25,268 bases of DNA from Pseudomonadota bacterium (GTDB lineage Bacteria > Pseudomonadota > Alphaproteobacteria > Acetobacterales > Acetobacteraceae): contig JAKBCD010000002.1 in the NCBI GenBank assembly GCA_021808205.1, positions 1-25,268 on the forward strand, given 5' to 3'. Position 1 is the first letter of the stretch. Each line of letters starts with the position of its first letter. This document shows positions 1-6,900 of the stretch, piece by piece. The position numbers and the translations under genes are program-made. The notes under the pieces are model-generated. The model made no database searches. It was not told where the DNA came from and saw nothing but the letters and a program-made list of their open reading frames with translations.

Positions 1-184
1 CATCCCGGCAGTATCGCCGCCGAGCGGTTTCAGTCCAAGTCATCGTGATTCCGTCAGTTGTTGCAAACCAACAGAATCACAACTAACTGAAATCGCTCAA
101 CTATCTTTTTCGTTCAGGTTCTGAGAACTGACCCATGTTTTGACCCCTCCCTGGCTTTGGTCGGGGGTTTGAGGAGTGATCGAC
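1..184. other. Gene-free left end, IS21 terminal region
   Basis: No gene is visible here. An imperfect hairpin has arms at 45-54 (GTGATTCCGT) and 71-80 (ACAGAATCAC), 9 of 10 positions paired. It lies about 100 bp before the istA start, where the left end and transposase-binding repeats of an IS21 element would be expected. I cannot fix the exact terminal dinucleotide or any target-site duplication. Confidence 0.35.
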
Positions 185-1185
185 ATGGCGTTATTGAGCG
201 TAATTCGTTGCTGGCATTTCAGGCAGCAGATCCCGATCCGAGAGATTGAGCGGCGGACGGGATTGTCGCGGAACACGATCCGCAAATATCTGCGGACGGA
301 CGCGGTGGAGCCGAAGTTTCAGGTTCCTGACAGGCCCAGCAAGCTGGATCCTTTTGCCGAGAAGCTGACGGGCTGGCTGCGGCAGGAGGGGGCCAAATCG
401 CGCAAGCAGAAGCGCACGACCAAGCAGATGCACGCTGATCTCGCGGCGTTGGGTTTTGAGGGATCCTATGGCCGGGTTGCGGCGTTTGTCCGCTGCTGGA
501 AGGTGGGGCGGCAGATTGAGCAGCAGACCATCGGACGAGGCATCTTCGTGCCGTTGGTCTTCGCGGCGGGTGAAGCCTTCCAGTTCGACTGGAGCGAGGA
601 TTGGGCCTTGATCGGCGGCGAGCGGACCAAGCTGCAGGTGGCGCACACCAAGTTGTCGCATAGCCGGGTGTTTATCGTTCGGGCTTACCTGCTGCAGACC
701 CATGAGATGCTGTTCGATGCCCTGGCCCAGGCGTTCCGGGTGCTGGGCGGCGTTCCCCAGCGCGGCATCTTCGATAGTTCGCCGCGTAGCGCGCCACTGG
801 TTCGAGCGCCGCGGCGAACAAGACTGCTGTTGACCGCATCGGCTCGGGCAAGGCCCGGCAGGTCAACGCCCGTTTTGCCGCCATGGCCAGCCATTATTTA
901 TTCGAGACGGATTTTTGCAACCCGGCTTCTGGCTGGGAGAAGGGGCAGGTTGAGAAGAACGTGCAGGATGCGCGTCGCCGGTTGTGGCAACCATTGCCCA
1001 GCTTCCCGGACCTGGCTGCGCTGAATGCCTGGCTTGAGGAGCGCTGCATTGAGCAATGGGGGCAAATCCAGCACGGCGCTCTGCCCGGCAGCATCGCCGA
1101 TGTGCATGCTGCCGAGCGCGCCAGTCTGATGCCGCTGGGGCGGCCCTTCGATGGTTTTGTCGAGCACACCAAACGCGTGTCGCCG
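185..1185 (+). pseudogene. istA: IS21-family transposase IstA, frameshifted and 3'-truncated
   Basis: This is the transposase of an IS21-type element, a DDE recombinase that cuts and joins the IS ends. The ATG at 185 has GAGGAG 8 nt upstream. The first part shows the N-terminal helix-turn-helix (IREIERRTGLSRNTIRKYLR) and the start of the integrase core (AFQFDWSEDW). After GIFD (ending 775) a 41-nt segment (776-816) breaks the frame. The core then resumes at 817 with NKTAVDRIGSGKARQVNARF and runs through NPASGWEKGQVEKNVQDARR and FDGFVEHTKRVSP. Homology stops at about 1185, so the C-terminal third of IstA and all of istB are missing. The normal Asn-Met after the catalytic Asp is disturbed at the insertion. 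The element should be inactive. The family call is secure; the nature of the 41-nt insert is unknown. Confidence 0.9.
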
Positions 1186-1455
1186 ATAGGTGAGACGCGC
1201 GAGACGGCCTTCGCGCGGATATTACGCCACAGCGTGGTCCGGCGCGCCATCGGCGAGGGCGCGGTGCCAGTATTCATGCCCAAACTGTTTGCCGCCCAAG
1301 CCGTGGAAGTCCGCCGGCTGAAATTTCATGATGCCGCAGCCGGCAAAACCGGCCGGGCCGATACGCCGCTTGGGCCGTTCGACCGCTCGCGGGTCAAGAG
1401 CTGGCTGGTCATGATGGACGGCAATTTTGCGGGAATAAACACATGGCTACCATAA
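1186..1455 (+). pseudogene. C-terminal fragment of an unrecognised gene fused in frame to istA
   Basis: From about 1186 the reading frame continues without a stop for 89 residues that do not resemble IstA (starting IGETRETAFARILRHSVV and ending AGINTWLP). It is most simply the 3' end of a gene whose front was removed when the IS21 remnant landed there. Its stop (1453-1455) overlaps the next start (1443) by 13 nt, so the lost gene was probably translationally coupled to the membrane protein that follows. A relaxase or other mobilisation gene would fit that context, but no motif proves it. Confidence 0.5.
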
Positions 1456-2147
1456 CCGAGCCGGAAGCCACGCTCGATTTACGCCGGGACAGCGAGATCC
1501 TCGGCCAGGAAATCGCCCATATGCAGGCGGAACTGGAACGCATTATCCAGGTCGCCGGGCTCACCAACGACCCTACCCTGCCGCTGCTCAAAATTCTGTC
1601 CTCATCAACCCGCCTGCAGTGGCGGCTACATAACCAGGCCGTGCGCTATTTCCACGACGCCAGCGACCGGCTCGACCGCGCCTATCACGAGACCATCAGG
1701 AAGACTGACCTCGCCGTGCGCCAGGCTGAGGCGGTACTTCAGACCAAACAGGCCGGCATCGTCGAGCAGCTGGCACCAAAACTCGCCAGCACGGTGAGTT
1801 ACGCCGTGGCCCAGCACGCCAAAACCGTAAAATATAAAACCCTCGGCGTCTGGTCGGCCATCGTGCTGGCGCTCGCCGTGGTGCCCTGTATCTTCACCTA
1901 TGCCGCCGGGCTGAATGCAGGCCGGTTCCAGGCCGAAATCGCCGCCCACATCATCCCCGCCGCCATGAAAGCCAGCCCGGCTGAAGCCCTCGCGTGGGGG
2001 CAGCTGATGCAGGATAATGACGGCGCGGTTGCCATGGCCGCCTGCCGCAAATCCATGCAGCAAGACGCCAGCGGCCGGCATTACTGCTTCATGCCGGTCT
2101 GGACCGACCCGATATCCCCTGCCCTGCCCTCAGTGCCGGCTCAATAA
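1443..2147 (+). CDS. One-TM protein, plasmid-mobilisation type (DUF6118-like architecture)
   Basis: This is a 234-residue protein of unknown function. Residues 1-130 are charged and helical (likely coiled coil, rich in Glu, Gln, Arg and Ala). One clear membrane segment lies at about 134-156 (LGVWSAIVLALAVVPCIFTY). A short C-terminal domain follows with the pattern 'W..LM..N..A...CR..M...ASGRHYC'. The order long helix, single TM, small Cys-containing tail resembles the DUF6118-type proteins found beside relaxase genes on alphaproteobacterial plasmids; this is resemblance by eye, not a confirmed match. The start overlaps the end of the upstream fragment by 13 nt and has only a weak ribosome site, which suggests translational coupling to the lost upstream gene. 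Confidence 0.55.
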   Translation: MATITEPEATLDLRRDSEILGQEIAHMQAELERIIQVAGLTNDPTLPLLKILSSSTRLQWRLHNQAVRYFHDASDRLDRAYHETIRKTDLAVRQAEAVLQTKQAGIVEQLAPKLASTVSYAVAQHAKTVKYKTLGVWSAIVLALAVVPCIFTYAAGLNAGRFQAEIAAHIIPAAMKASPAEALAWGQLMQDNDGAVAMAACRKSMQQDASGRHYCFMPVWTDPISPALPSVPAQ

Positions 2148-2201
2148 CCATCTCGCCCGGTCACATTATCCTTGCCCATCTCAACACCTGGCCCTAAATA
2201 T

Positions 2202-2214
2202 GACTACTGTAGTC
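2202..2214. promoter_or_regulatory. Palindromic operator candidate for the Phd/YefM-PIN pair
   Basis: GACTAC-T-GTAGTC is a perfect inverted repeat with a single central base, 12 bp before the ribosome site of the antitoxin gene. Phd/YefM and FitA-type antitoxins usually bind such short palindromes to repress their own operon, so this is the likely autoregulatory operator. Confidence 0.5.
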
Positions 2215-2235
2215 CCAATTCATTCGGAGGCCGCC

Positions 2236-2478
2236 ATGCGGGAAATCCAGCTTCGCGACGCCAAGGCCAGCCTGTCAGCCGTGGTTGATGACGCCGTGCG
2301 CGGTGAACCCGCCATCATCACCCGCCACGGCAAGCCCGAGGCAGTAGTATTGAGCTTCGCGGAATGGCAGCGGCTCTCGCACGTGCCATCATTCGGCCAA
2401 TTGTTGATGGCCGCCCCGCTCGATGCGGACGATCTGCCGCCTCGCAACCAATCCCCACTCCGTGATAGCGGCCTCTGA
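2236..2478 (+). CDS. Phd/YefM-family antitoxin
   Basis: This is an 80-residue type II antitoxin that would bind and neutralise the PIN-domain toxin encoded directly downstream and repress the shared promoter. The N-terminus (MREIQLRDAKASLSAVVDDA) and the following ITRHGKPEAVVLSFAEW are the hallmark of the Phd/YefM DNA-binding fold; the acidic, Pro-rich tail is the toxin-binding part. The ATG at 2236 was chosen because TCGGAGG sits 5 nt upstream and the family motif begins right there; the reading frame is open further upstream (another ATG at 2200) but without a ribosome site. The toxin start follows the stop by 3 nt, so the two are co-translated. Confidence 0.9.
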   Translation: MREIQLRDAKASLSAVVDDAVRGEPAIITRHGKPEAVVLSFAEWQRLSHVPSFGQLLMAAPLDADDLPPRNQSPLRDSGL

Positions 2479-2481
2479 TCC

Positions 2482-2913
2482 TTGTTCCTCGTCGACACCA
2501 ACGTCATCTCGGCCCGCGCATCCTCCCGCGTCCCCCTGCCCGAACTAGCCGCCTGGATGAACGCCCACTCGGCTGAATTATTCCTCTCCACCGTCACCAT
2601 CACCGAAATTGAGGATGGGATCGCCAAAGCCAAGCGTGAGGGAGCAACCCGCAAAGCCCGTGACCTAACCGCCTGGTTGGAGACCGTGCTGCACCTCTAT
2701 GCGGCCCGCATCCTGCCCTTCGACGTGGCCAGCGCCCGCCTAGCCGGGTGTCTATCAGACCGCGCCCGTGGCCAGGGCCACGCCCCCGGCTTCGCCGACA
2801 TCATCATCGCCGCCACCGCCCAGCATCATGGGCTGACCATTCTGACCCGGAACCTGCGGCATTTTGAGCCGCTGGGCGTGGCGGTACATGATCCATTTAT
2901 CCGCCTGCCCTGA
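2482..2913 (+). CDS. PIN-domain toxin (VapC/FitB-like ribonuclease)
   Basis: This is a 143-residue PIN-domain protein, expected to be a Mg-dependent endoribonuclease that attacks tRNA or other RNA when not bound by its antitoxin. The acidic metal site is visible: Asp5 (FLVDTNVIS), Glu42 (TITEIEDGI) and Asp106 (GFADIIIAA), followed by TRNLRHF at 122-128 as in the FitB subgroup. Length is normal and no residue appears lost, so the toxin looks active. It starts with TTG at 2482, 3 nt after the antitoxin stop; no better start in frame retains the first Asp. The pair may have stabilised the plasmid or island it sits on. Confidence 0.9.
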   Translation: MFLVDTNVISARASSRVPLPELAAWMNAHSAELFLSTVTITEIEDGIAKAKREGATRKARDLTAWLETVLHLYAARILPFDVASARLAGCLSDRARGQGHAPGFADIIIAATAQHHGLTILTRNLRHFEPLGVAVHDPFIRLP

Positions 2914-2934
2914 GCACGGTTGTGCGCGGCAGGA

Positions 2935-3011
2935 ATGGTGAAGGATTTCGGATGCCGACCTGCACGGCGCCATCCACGCGCACGAGGTCGGCATCCGAAA
3001 TCCTTCACCAT
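2935..3011. repeat. Perfect 27-bp inverted repeat
   Basis: Arms at 2935-2961 and 2985-3011 are exact reverse complements over 27 bp, with a 23-bp loop. The arm begins ATGGTGAAGGATTTCGG. No T-run follows, so it is not a standard intrinsic terminator, although it lies 22 bp after the toxin stop and could protect or end that transcript. It resembles a palindromic intergenic repeat unit; no second copy was found in this window. Confidence 0.85.
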
Positions 3012-3318
3012 AACCGCCGTTACGCGCTTCCGGGCGCCATCCTGAAAGCAGACAGATCGGCCAGCGGTGATCCAACCGCACGAAGGACGGTTGGATTTAC
3101 GGATCACGGCAGGGCTGGCTATTCAGATCGCGCTTCCCAATCGTGCCGTGAGGCCAGTTTTTAATTGCGCTCTAAATAAGCAACAAGAACATAAAAAGAC
3201 AAATTTATGAGCAGTCGTCACCCATTAAATTTTCATACGCCTATTTATTGGCGCTTCGTCAGGCAGGATTCCAGTTATTCTACCCCTTTTTGTGCCGCAT
3301 GACGGGGCGCGCCGCAAC
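3012..3318. other. Gene-free region upstream of the guanidine operon
   Basis: There is no convincing gene. A second hairpin has 9-bp arms at 3070-3078 (ATCCAACCG) and 3088-3096 (CGGTTGGAT). The stretch 3160-3300 is AT-rich compared with the surroundings, as expected for a regulatory region ahead of the sigma-54 promoter, and contains the possible NtrC-type site listed separately. Confidence 0.5.
3166..3182. promoter_or_regulatory. Possible NtrC-type enhancer site
   Basis: TGCGCTCTAAATAAGCA keeps the TGC-N11-GCA spacing of the 17-bp NtrC consensus, with the inner positions poorly matched. It lies about 170 bp upstream of the predicted sigma-54 start, a normal distance for an enhancer-binding activator. 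One weak site only; treat as a candidate. Confidence 0.3.
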
Positions 3319-3335
3319 TTGGCACACAACCTGCT
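3319..3335 (+). promoter_or_regulatory. Sigma-54 (RpoN) promoter of the guanidine operon
   Basis: TTGGCACACAACCTGCT matches the -24/-12 pattern TGGCAC-N5-TTGCW with one change at the -12 element. The invariant GG (3321-3322) and GC (3333-3334) are separated by exactly 10 bp. The predicted start is at about 3346, the first bases of the riboswitch, which supports the call. Sigma-54 with an NtrC-type activator would switch the operon on under nitrogen limitation, fitting a pathway that releases ammonia. Confidence 0.75.
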
Positions 3336-3345
3336 AGTATGAATG

Positions 3346-3480
3346 CGGGCTAGGGTTCCGGCTGGAGTGATCCAGCGCTGGACCGAGAGCTTCACCCGCC
3401 GGGGGAGAAATTCCGGCGGTACACGGCGGGATAAAAGCCCGGGAGATGGTTTGATGCGAGGATCGCGTCGGGCATTTCCC
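3346..3480 (+). ncRNA. Guanidine-I riboswitch (ykkC class)
   Basis: This is an RNA aptamer that binds free guanidinium and switches on the downstream genes. The conserved blocks of the class are present in order: CTAGGGTTCCG (3350-3360), a small hairpin (3361-3376), GACCGAGAG (3381-3389, usually GTCCGAGAG), a variable stem CCGCCGG/CCGGCGG (3396-3402 and 3413-3419), then ACACGGCGGGATAAAAG (from 3421) and CCCGGGAGA. GGGAGATG (3441-3448) can also pair with CATTTCCC (3473-3480), a plausible competing stem. The riboswitch starts at the predicted transcription start and is followed by an uninterrupted set of guanidine-degradation genes, which independently supports its identity. Confidence 0.93.
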
Positions 3481-3481
3481 C

Positions 3482-3530
3482 TGCGCGCTCCTCGTTACGA
3501 AACGAGTGAACGAGGTTGCGCATGTTTCTT
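3482..3530 (+). terminator. Possible riboswitch expression-platform hairpin
   Basis: TGCGC (3482-3486) and CCTCGTT (3490-3496) can pair with AACGAGG (3509-3515) and GCGCA (3518-3522), followed by TGTTTCTT. An alternative shorter hairpin CTCGTT-ACGA-AACGAG occupies 3491-3506. A GC-rich stem with a T-rich tail just after the aptamer is where a guanidine-controlled terminator would be expected. The T-run is imperfect. Confidence 0.4.
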
Positions 3531-3560
3531 AAGCCCCACAGTTCTTCCCGGAGTGCTCGC

Positions 3561-4511
3561 ATGAGCGCGCCGTATAAATTGTTCTATGCCTCCGACATCC
3601 ATGGTTCGGAGAAGTGCTTCCTGAAATTCATCAATGCCGGGAAGTTCTACAAGGTGAACGCGCTCATCCTGGGCGGCGACATCACCGGCAAGATGGTGGT
3701 GCCGTTGATCCACAAAGGCGGCCGCTGGGAGGCGCGTTTCCTGGGCCGCGACTTTGTGGCCGAATCCGCCGCTGAGCGCGCCGAGATTGAAAAGAACGTG
3801 CGCCTGAACGGGTTTTACCCGGTCATTCTCACCCCTGAAGAGCATAAGCATTTTACGGATAATGAAACCGCCCGGACAGAGATGATCGACCGCGTGGTGC
3901 TGGCGGCGATGAAGCGCTGGATCGGCATCGCCGAAGAGCGGCTGCGCGGCACGGGCATCCGCTGCTTCATCAATGCCGGCAACGATGACGACGGCTATAT
4001 CGACGAAGCCCTTCGCCAGTCCGATGTCGTCGAGAATCATGACGGCGACGTCACCGACCTTACCGAAAACGTGCAGATGGCGGTGTGCGGTTATTCCAAC
4101 ACCACGCCGTTCGACAGCCCGCGCGAAATGACCGAGCCCACGCTGGAAGCGCATATCGAGGGAATCCTCGCCAAGCTGAAGAACCCGCGCGATGCCGTCT
4201 TTACCCTGCATGTACCCCCCTACAACACCGGTATAGACGCCGCCCCCTTGCTGCGCGACGGCGCCGTGGTGACGGAAGGCGGCCATACGGTGATGACCGC
4301 CGTGGGCAGCACCGCCGTGCGTAACGTCATCGAGCGCCACCAACCGATGGTCGCCCTGCATGGGCATATCCATGAATCGCGCGGCACCAAGCAAATCGGC
4401 CGCACGCTCTGCATCAATCCGGGTAGCGAATACTCCGAAGGCGTACTGCGCGGTGTGCTCGTCACCTTCAAAGGCACCAAGCTGGCGGGTCATCAGCTTG
4501 TGCAGGCCTAA
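3561..4511 (+). CDS. Calcineurin-like metallophosphoesterase, first gene of the guanidine operon
   Basis: This is a 316-residue cytoplasmic hydrolase with the metallophosphoesterase signature: YASDIHG (Asp12, His14), LGGDIT (Asp40), the GNxD block as AGNDDD, TLHVPP, and ALHGHIHES near the end. These ligands hold two metal ions that cleave phosphomono- or diesters; the substrate is unknown. GGAG lies 7 nt before the ATG at 3561. The frame is open further up (TTG 3516, ATG 3522), but those starts lie inside the expression-platform hairpin. It is the first gene after the riboswitch, 30 nt ahead of the permease, so it should be induced by guanidine. It may handle a phosphorylated or nucleotidylated by-product or protein, but nothing in the sequence shows which. 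Confidence 0.88.
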   Translation: MSAPYKLFYASDIHGSEKCFLKFINAGKFYKVNALILGGDITGKMVVPLIHKGGRWEARFLGRDFVAESAAERAEIEKNVRLNGFYPVILTPEEHKHFTDNETARTEMIDRVVLAAMKRWIGIAEERLRGTGIRCFINAGNDDDGYIDEALRQSDVVENHDGDVTDLTENVQMAVCGYSNTTPFDSPREMTEPTLEAHIEGILAKLKNPRDAVFTLHVPPYNTGIDAAPLLRDGAVVTEGGHTVMTAVGSTAVRNVIERHQPMVALHGHIHESRGTKQIGRTLCINPGSEYSEGVLRGVLVTFKGTKLAGHQLVQA

Positions 4512-4541
4512 TTGTTCCATCACCAACCACCGGGAGACTTC

Positions 4542-6137
4542 ATGACGACAAATTTTGCCAGAAAAGCCACCGGACTGGTCCGGCAGGCCGGCGCCAAGGA
4601 TGTATTCGTCTATAACGTGAACTTCATCAACATCGCTATTGGCGTGGCGTTCATGTTCTTGTTCATGCCCAACGGTTCGTATCCGGGCGTGAACATCTAT
4701 CTCTCCACCATTCTCTGCACATTGTTCGTGCTACCCACATCGCTGGTTTATGCCATGTTCGCCTCGGCAATGCCACGCTCGGGCGGTGAGTATGTGTATG
4801 TCTCGCGCGCCACCAAGCCGCTATTTGGCTTCGTGGCAAGTTGGAACTACACAATCTGGTGCTTCTTCTATATCGGCGTGCCGGCCGCGTTTTTGGGTAA
4901 GTACGGCATCTCGGCGCTGTTCCGCGAACTTGGCGTGAGCTTCGGCTCAACCAATATGACCAACTGGGGCAACTGGTTCACCACGCCGCTGGGTACGGCG
5001 CTCACCGGTACGGTGCTGATTGGCCTCTTCGCGGCGGTATTCATTTATGGCGTGGCGATGTATATGCGTATCCAGAACATCCTGTTCATCGTCGCCAGTA
5101 TCGGCCTTGCCATCACCGTTTTTGTGCTGCTGCGCCATACGCCTGCCGATGCCGTTACCGCCTTCAACCATTATGCAGGAACCTTCACTGGCAAGCCCGA
5201 TACCTATGGTGCCATCACCGCAAATCTTGGCAAAAATGCGGTAACGGAGGCGCCGTTCGACCTGAAGCAGACACTGATCTCGATGACCTGGCCGTTCACC
5301 GTGCTCGGATTCTCCATTGCCTCAGCCTATATTGGTGGTGAAATCAAGGGTGCCAACCGCTCGCAGATGATCGGCATGCCCGGCTCTCTGCTTTACTCAG
5401 CGGTATGGCTGCTCATCATCTCCTTCGTCACCCTCCATGCCTTTGGGTTTGACTTCCTCGGCAACGTGGCGGCGGTAACCCCCGGCAACGTGAATCTCGG
5501 CTTCACCCCCACCTTCTCCGAGTTGGCGGCGGCGCTTACCCACCATGTCTGGCTGGTGCTCATCATCGGCGTCTCCTTCGCGCTGTGGACCTACACCTGG
5601 CTGCCCATCTACATCCTCACCTGCACCCGCAACCTGCTCGCCTGGGCGCTGGATGGCCTGGCCCCCAACAAGATATCCGAGGTGAATGAGAGCACGCACT
5701 CCCCACTCGTCGCCATCGTTGTCTCGGCGGCCTTTGGCATCGGCTTCCTCTGGCTCTATGCCTACGATTCCGCCTTCTCCACCATCTCCGGTTTCTTTGG
5801 CCAGGTCTGCGGTACCTTCATCCTAACCTCTATCGGCGCCATCGTGTTCCCTTACACGCAGAAGGATATGTTCGAGGCCTCGCCTGTGGCTTGGCGCGTG
5901 GGTGGCGTGCCCGTCCTCTCGATCCTGGGTGTTCTCAGCCTCATCGGCATGGTCACCATCGCCTGGGCATTCCTTAACGATCCACAGTCAGGCATAAGCT
6001 TCTCACAGCCCTTCATGATCTATGTGAACCTGGGCGTGTTCGTTAGCGGCTTCATCTACTACTACGCCGCGAAGTTCATCCAGGCCAGCAAGGGCGTGGA
6101 CATCAACCTCGCCTTTGCCGAGATACCGCCGGAGTAG
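4542..6137 (+). CDS. APC-superfamily permease, likely guanidine or related-amine importer
   Basis: This 531-residue inner-membrane protein has about 12 hydrophobic segments and the general look of amino acid-polyamine-organocation permeases: an early AIGVAFMFLF helix, SAMPRSGGEYVYVSR in the first third (the typical 'PRSGGEYVY' motif) and ASAYIGGEIKGANRSQMIG in the middle. GGGAG lies 5 nt before the ATG at 4542. Most guanidine-carboxylase clusters I know of carry an ABC-type importer; none is seen here, so this permease is the natural candidate for uptake. Its substrate could equally be a guanidino compound or amino acid. It belongs to the riboswitch-led operon and is followed after 4 nt by the nucleotidyltransferase gene. 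Confidence 0.88.
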   Translation: MTTNFARKATGLVRQAGAKDVFVYNVNFINIAIGVAFMFLFMPNGSYPGVNIYLSTILCTLFVLPTSLVYAMFASAMPRSGGEYVYVSRATKPLFGFVASWNYTIWCFFYIGVPAAFLGKYGISALFRELGVSFGSTNMTNWGNWFTTPLGTALTGTVLIGLFAAVFIYGVAMYMRIQNILFIVASIGLAITVFVLLRHTPADAVTAFNHYAGTFTGKPDTYGAITANLGKNAVTEAPFDLKQTLISMTWPFTVLGFSIASAYIGGEIKGANRSQMIGMPGSLLYSAVWLLIISFVTLHAFGFDFLGNVAAVTPGNVNLGFTPTFSELAAALTHHVWLVLIIGVSFALWTYTWLPIYILTCTRNLLAWALDGLAPNKISEVNESTHSPLVAIVVSAAFGIGFLWLYAYDSAFSTISGFFGQVCGTFILTSIGAIVFPYTQKDMFEASPVAWRVGGVPVLSILGVLSLIGMVTIAWAFLNDPQSGISFSQPFMIYVNLGVFVSGFIYYYAAKFIQASKGVDINLAFAEIPPE

Positions 6138-6141
6138 CGCC

Positions 6142-6891
6142 ATGACGGGAATTTCGGAATATGACGTGATCGCCGCCATCTCCGCCGAGGGGGGCGTGGC
6201 CCGCCTGCTCGGCGGACGGGCGGTGCATTTGGTGTGTGGGCCAACTCTCCCCGCCATCCTCCGGCGGCCCTCACTCGATATCGACCTCGTGATGAGTGGC
6301 AAGTCGCGCAAGGCGCTGAAGGCGGCGATGGCAGCGATGGGTGCAGAGCCCGAGCAGGAGTTCAACCTGCTGAATGGCAAGGAGCGGATGATCTTCCATG
6401 CGGGCGACACCAAAATCGACATCTTCATCGATGTCTTCCGCATGTGTCACACGCTCAATCTTTCCCATCGGCTGGCGTTGCACCCGCTCACGCTCTCACC
6501 GGCCGACCTGCTACTCACTAAGCTTCAGGTCTTCCATGCCGAGCATAAGGATCTTTCTGACACCGCCGCGCTGCTACTCTCCTGCGGCCTTGGCCCGGAA
6601 GGACTGGGCGCCATCGACACCGCCTATATTTCCAAACTTCTAGGAAAGGAATGGGGCTTTTGGCGCACCGCAACCGGCACGCTAAAAACCCTGCACGAGC
6701 GCCGCCTGGAGATTTGCGGCACACCGGGCTTGGCCAACGCGCTCGCCACCCATATCGCCGAACTCCTGGAAGAGCTCGAAACCACGCCCAAGAGCCTGTC
6801 CTGGCGGATGCGCGCACTGATCGGTGAGCGCATCCCCTGGTACGAACTGCCTGAAGAGCCCGATACCGGCCACCTTCCCACCACCGCCTGA
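6142..6891 (+). CDS. Nucleotidyltransferase of the AbiEii-like fold
   Basis: This 249-residue protein has the core of the polymerase-beta-type nucleotidyltransferase fold: LLGGRAVHL (Gly24-Gly25), then RRPSLDIDLV with the metal pair Asp46 and Asp48, and a third acid in TKIDIFIDVF (Asp93 or Asp97). The later LSPADLLLTKLQVF and HKDLSDTAALL (Lys127, Lys136, Asp140) resemble the helical part of AbiEii-type toxins. All catalytic positions are present. GGAG sits 7 nt before the ATG at 6142, and the gene lies 4 nt after the permease and 9 nt before the glutamine synthetase-like gene. No antitoxin partner (AbiEi) is nearby, so a toxin-antitoxin role is unlikely. Modification of a neighbouring protein is possible but purely inferred. 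Confidence 0.72.
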   Translation: MTGISEYDVIAAISAEGGVARLLGGRAVHLVCGPTLPAILRRPSLDIDLVMSGKSRKALKAAMAAMGAEPEQEFNLLNGKERMIFHAGDTKIDIFIDVFRMCHTLNLSHRLALHPLTLSPADLLLTKLQVFHAEHKDLSDTAALLLSCGLGPEGLGAIDTAYISKLLGKEWGFWRTATGTLKTLHERRLEICGTPGLANALATHIAELLEELETTPKSLSWRMRALIGERIPWYELPEEPDTGHLPTTA

Positions 6892-6900
6892 GGTTTCATC

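Noticed and set aside
3248..3265. TTGGCGC...GGC as another sigma-54 promoter
   Set aside because: The distance between GG and GC is 11 bp instead of 10, and the -12 element does not match.
3495..4526. 343-residue minus-strand frame opposite the metallophosphoesterase
   Set aside because: It is a His/Val/Gly-rich shadow of a gene with clear catalytic motifs on the plus strand, and has no recognisable domain.
6142..6891. Nucleotidyltransferase as an AbiE toxin-antitoxin system
   Set aside because: No AbiEi-type antitoxin is adjacent and the gene is embedded in a metabolic operon with 4-nt and 9-nt spacings.
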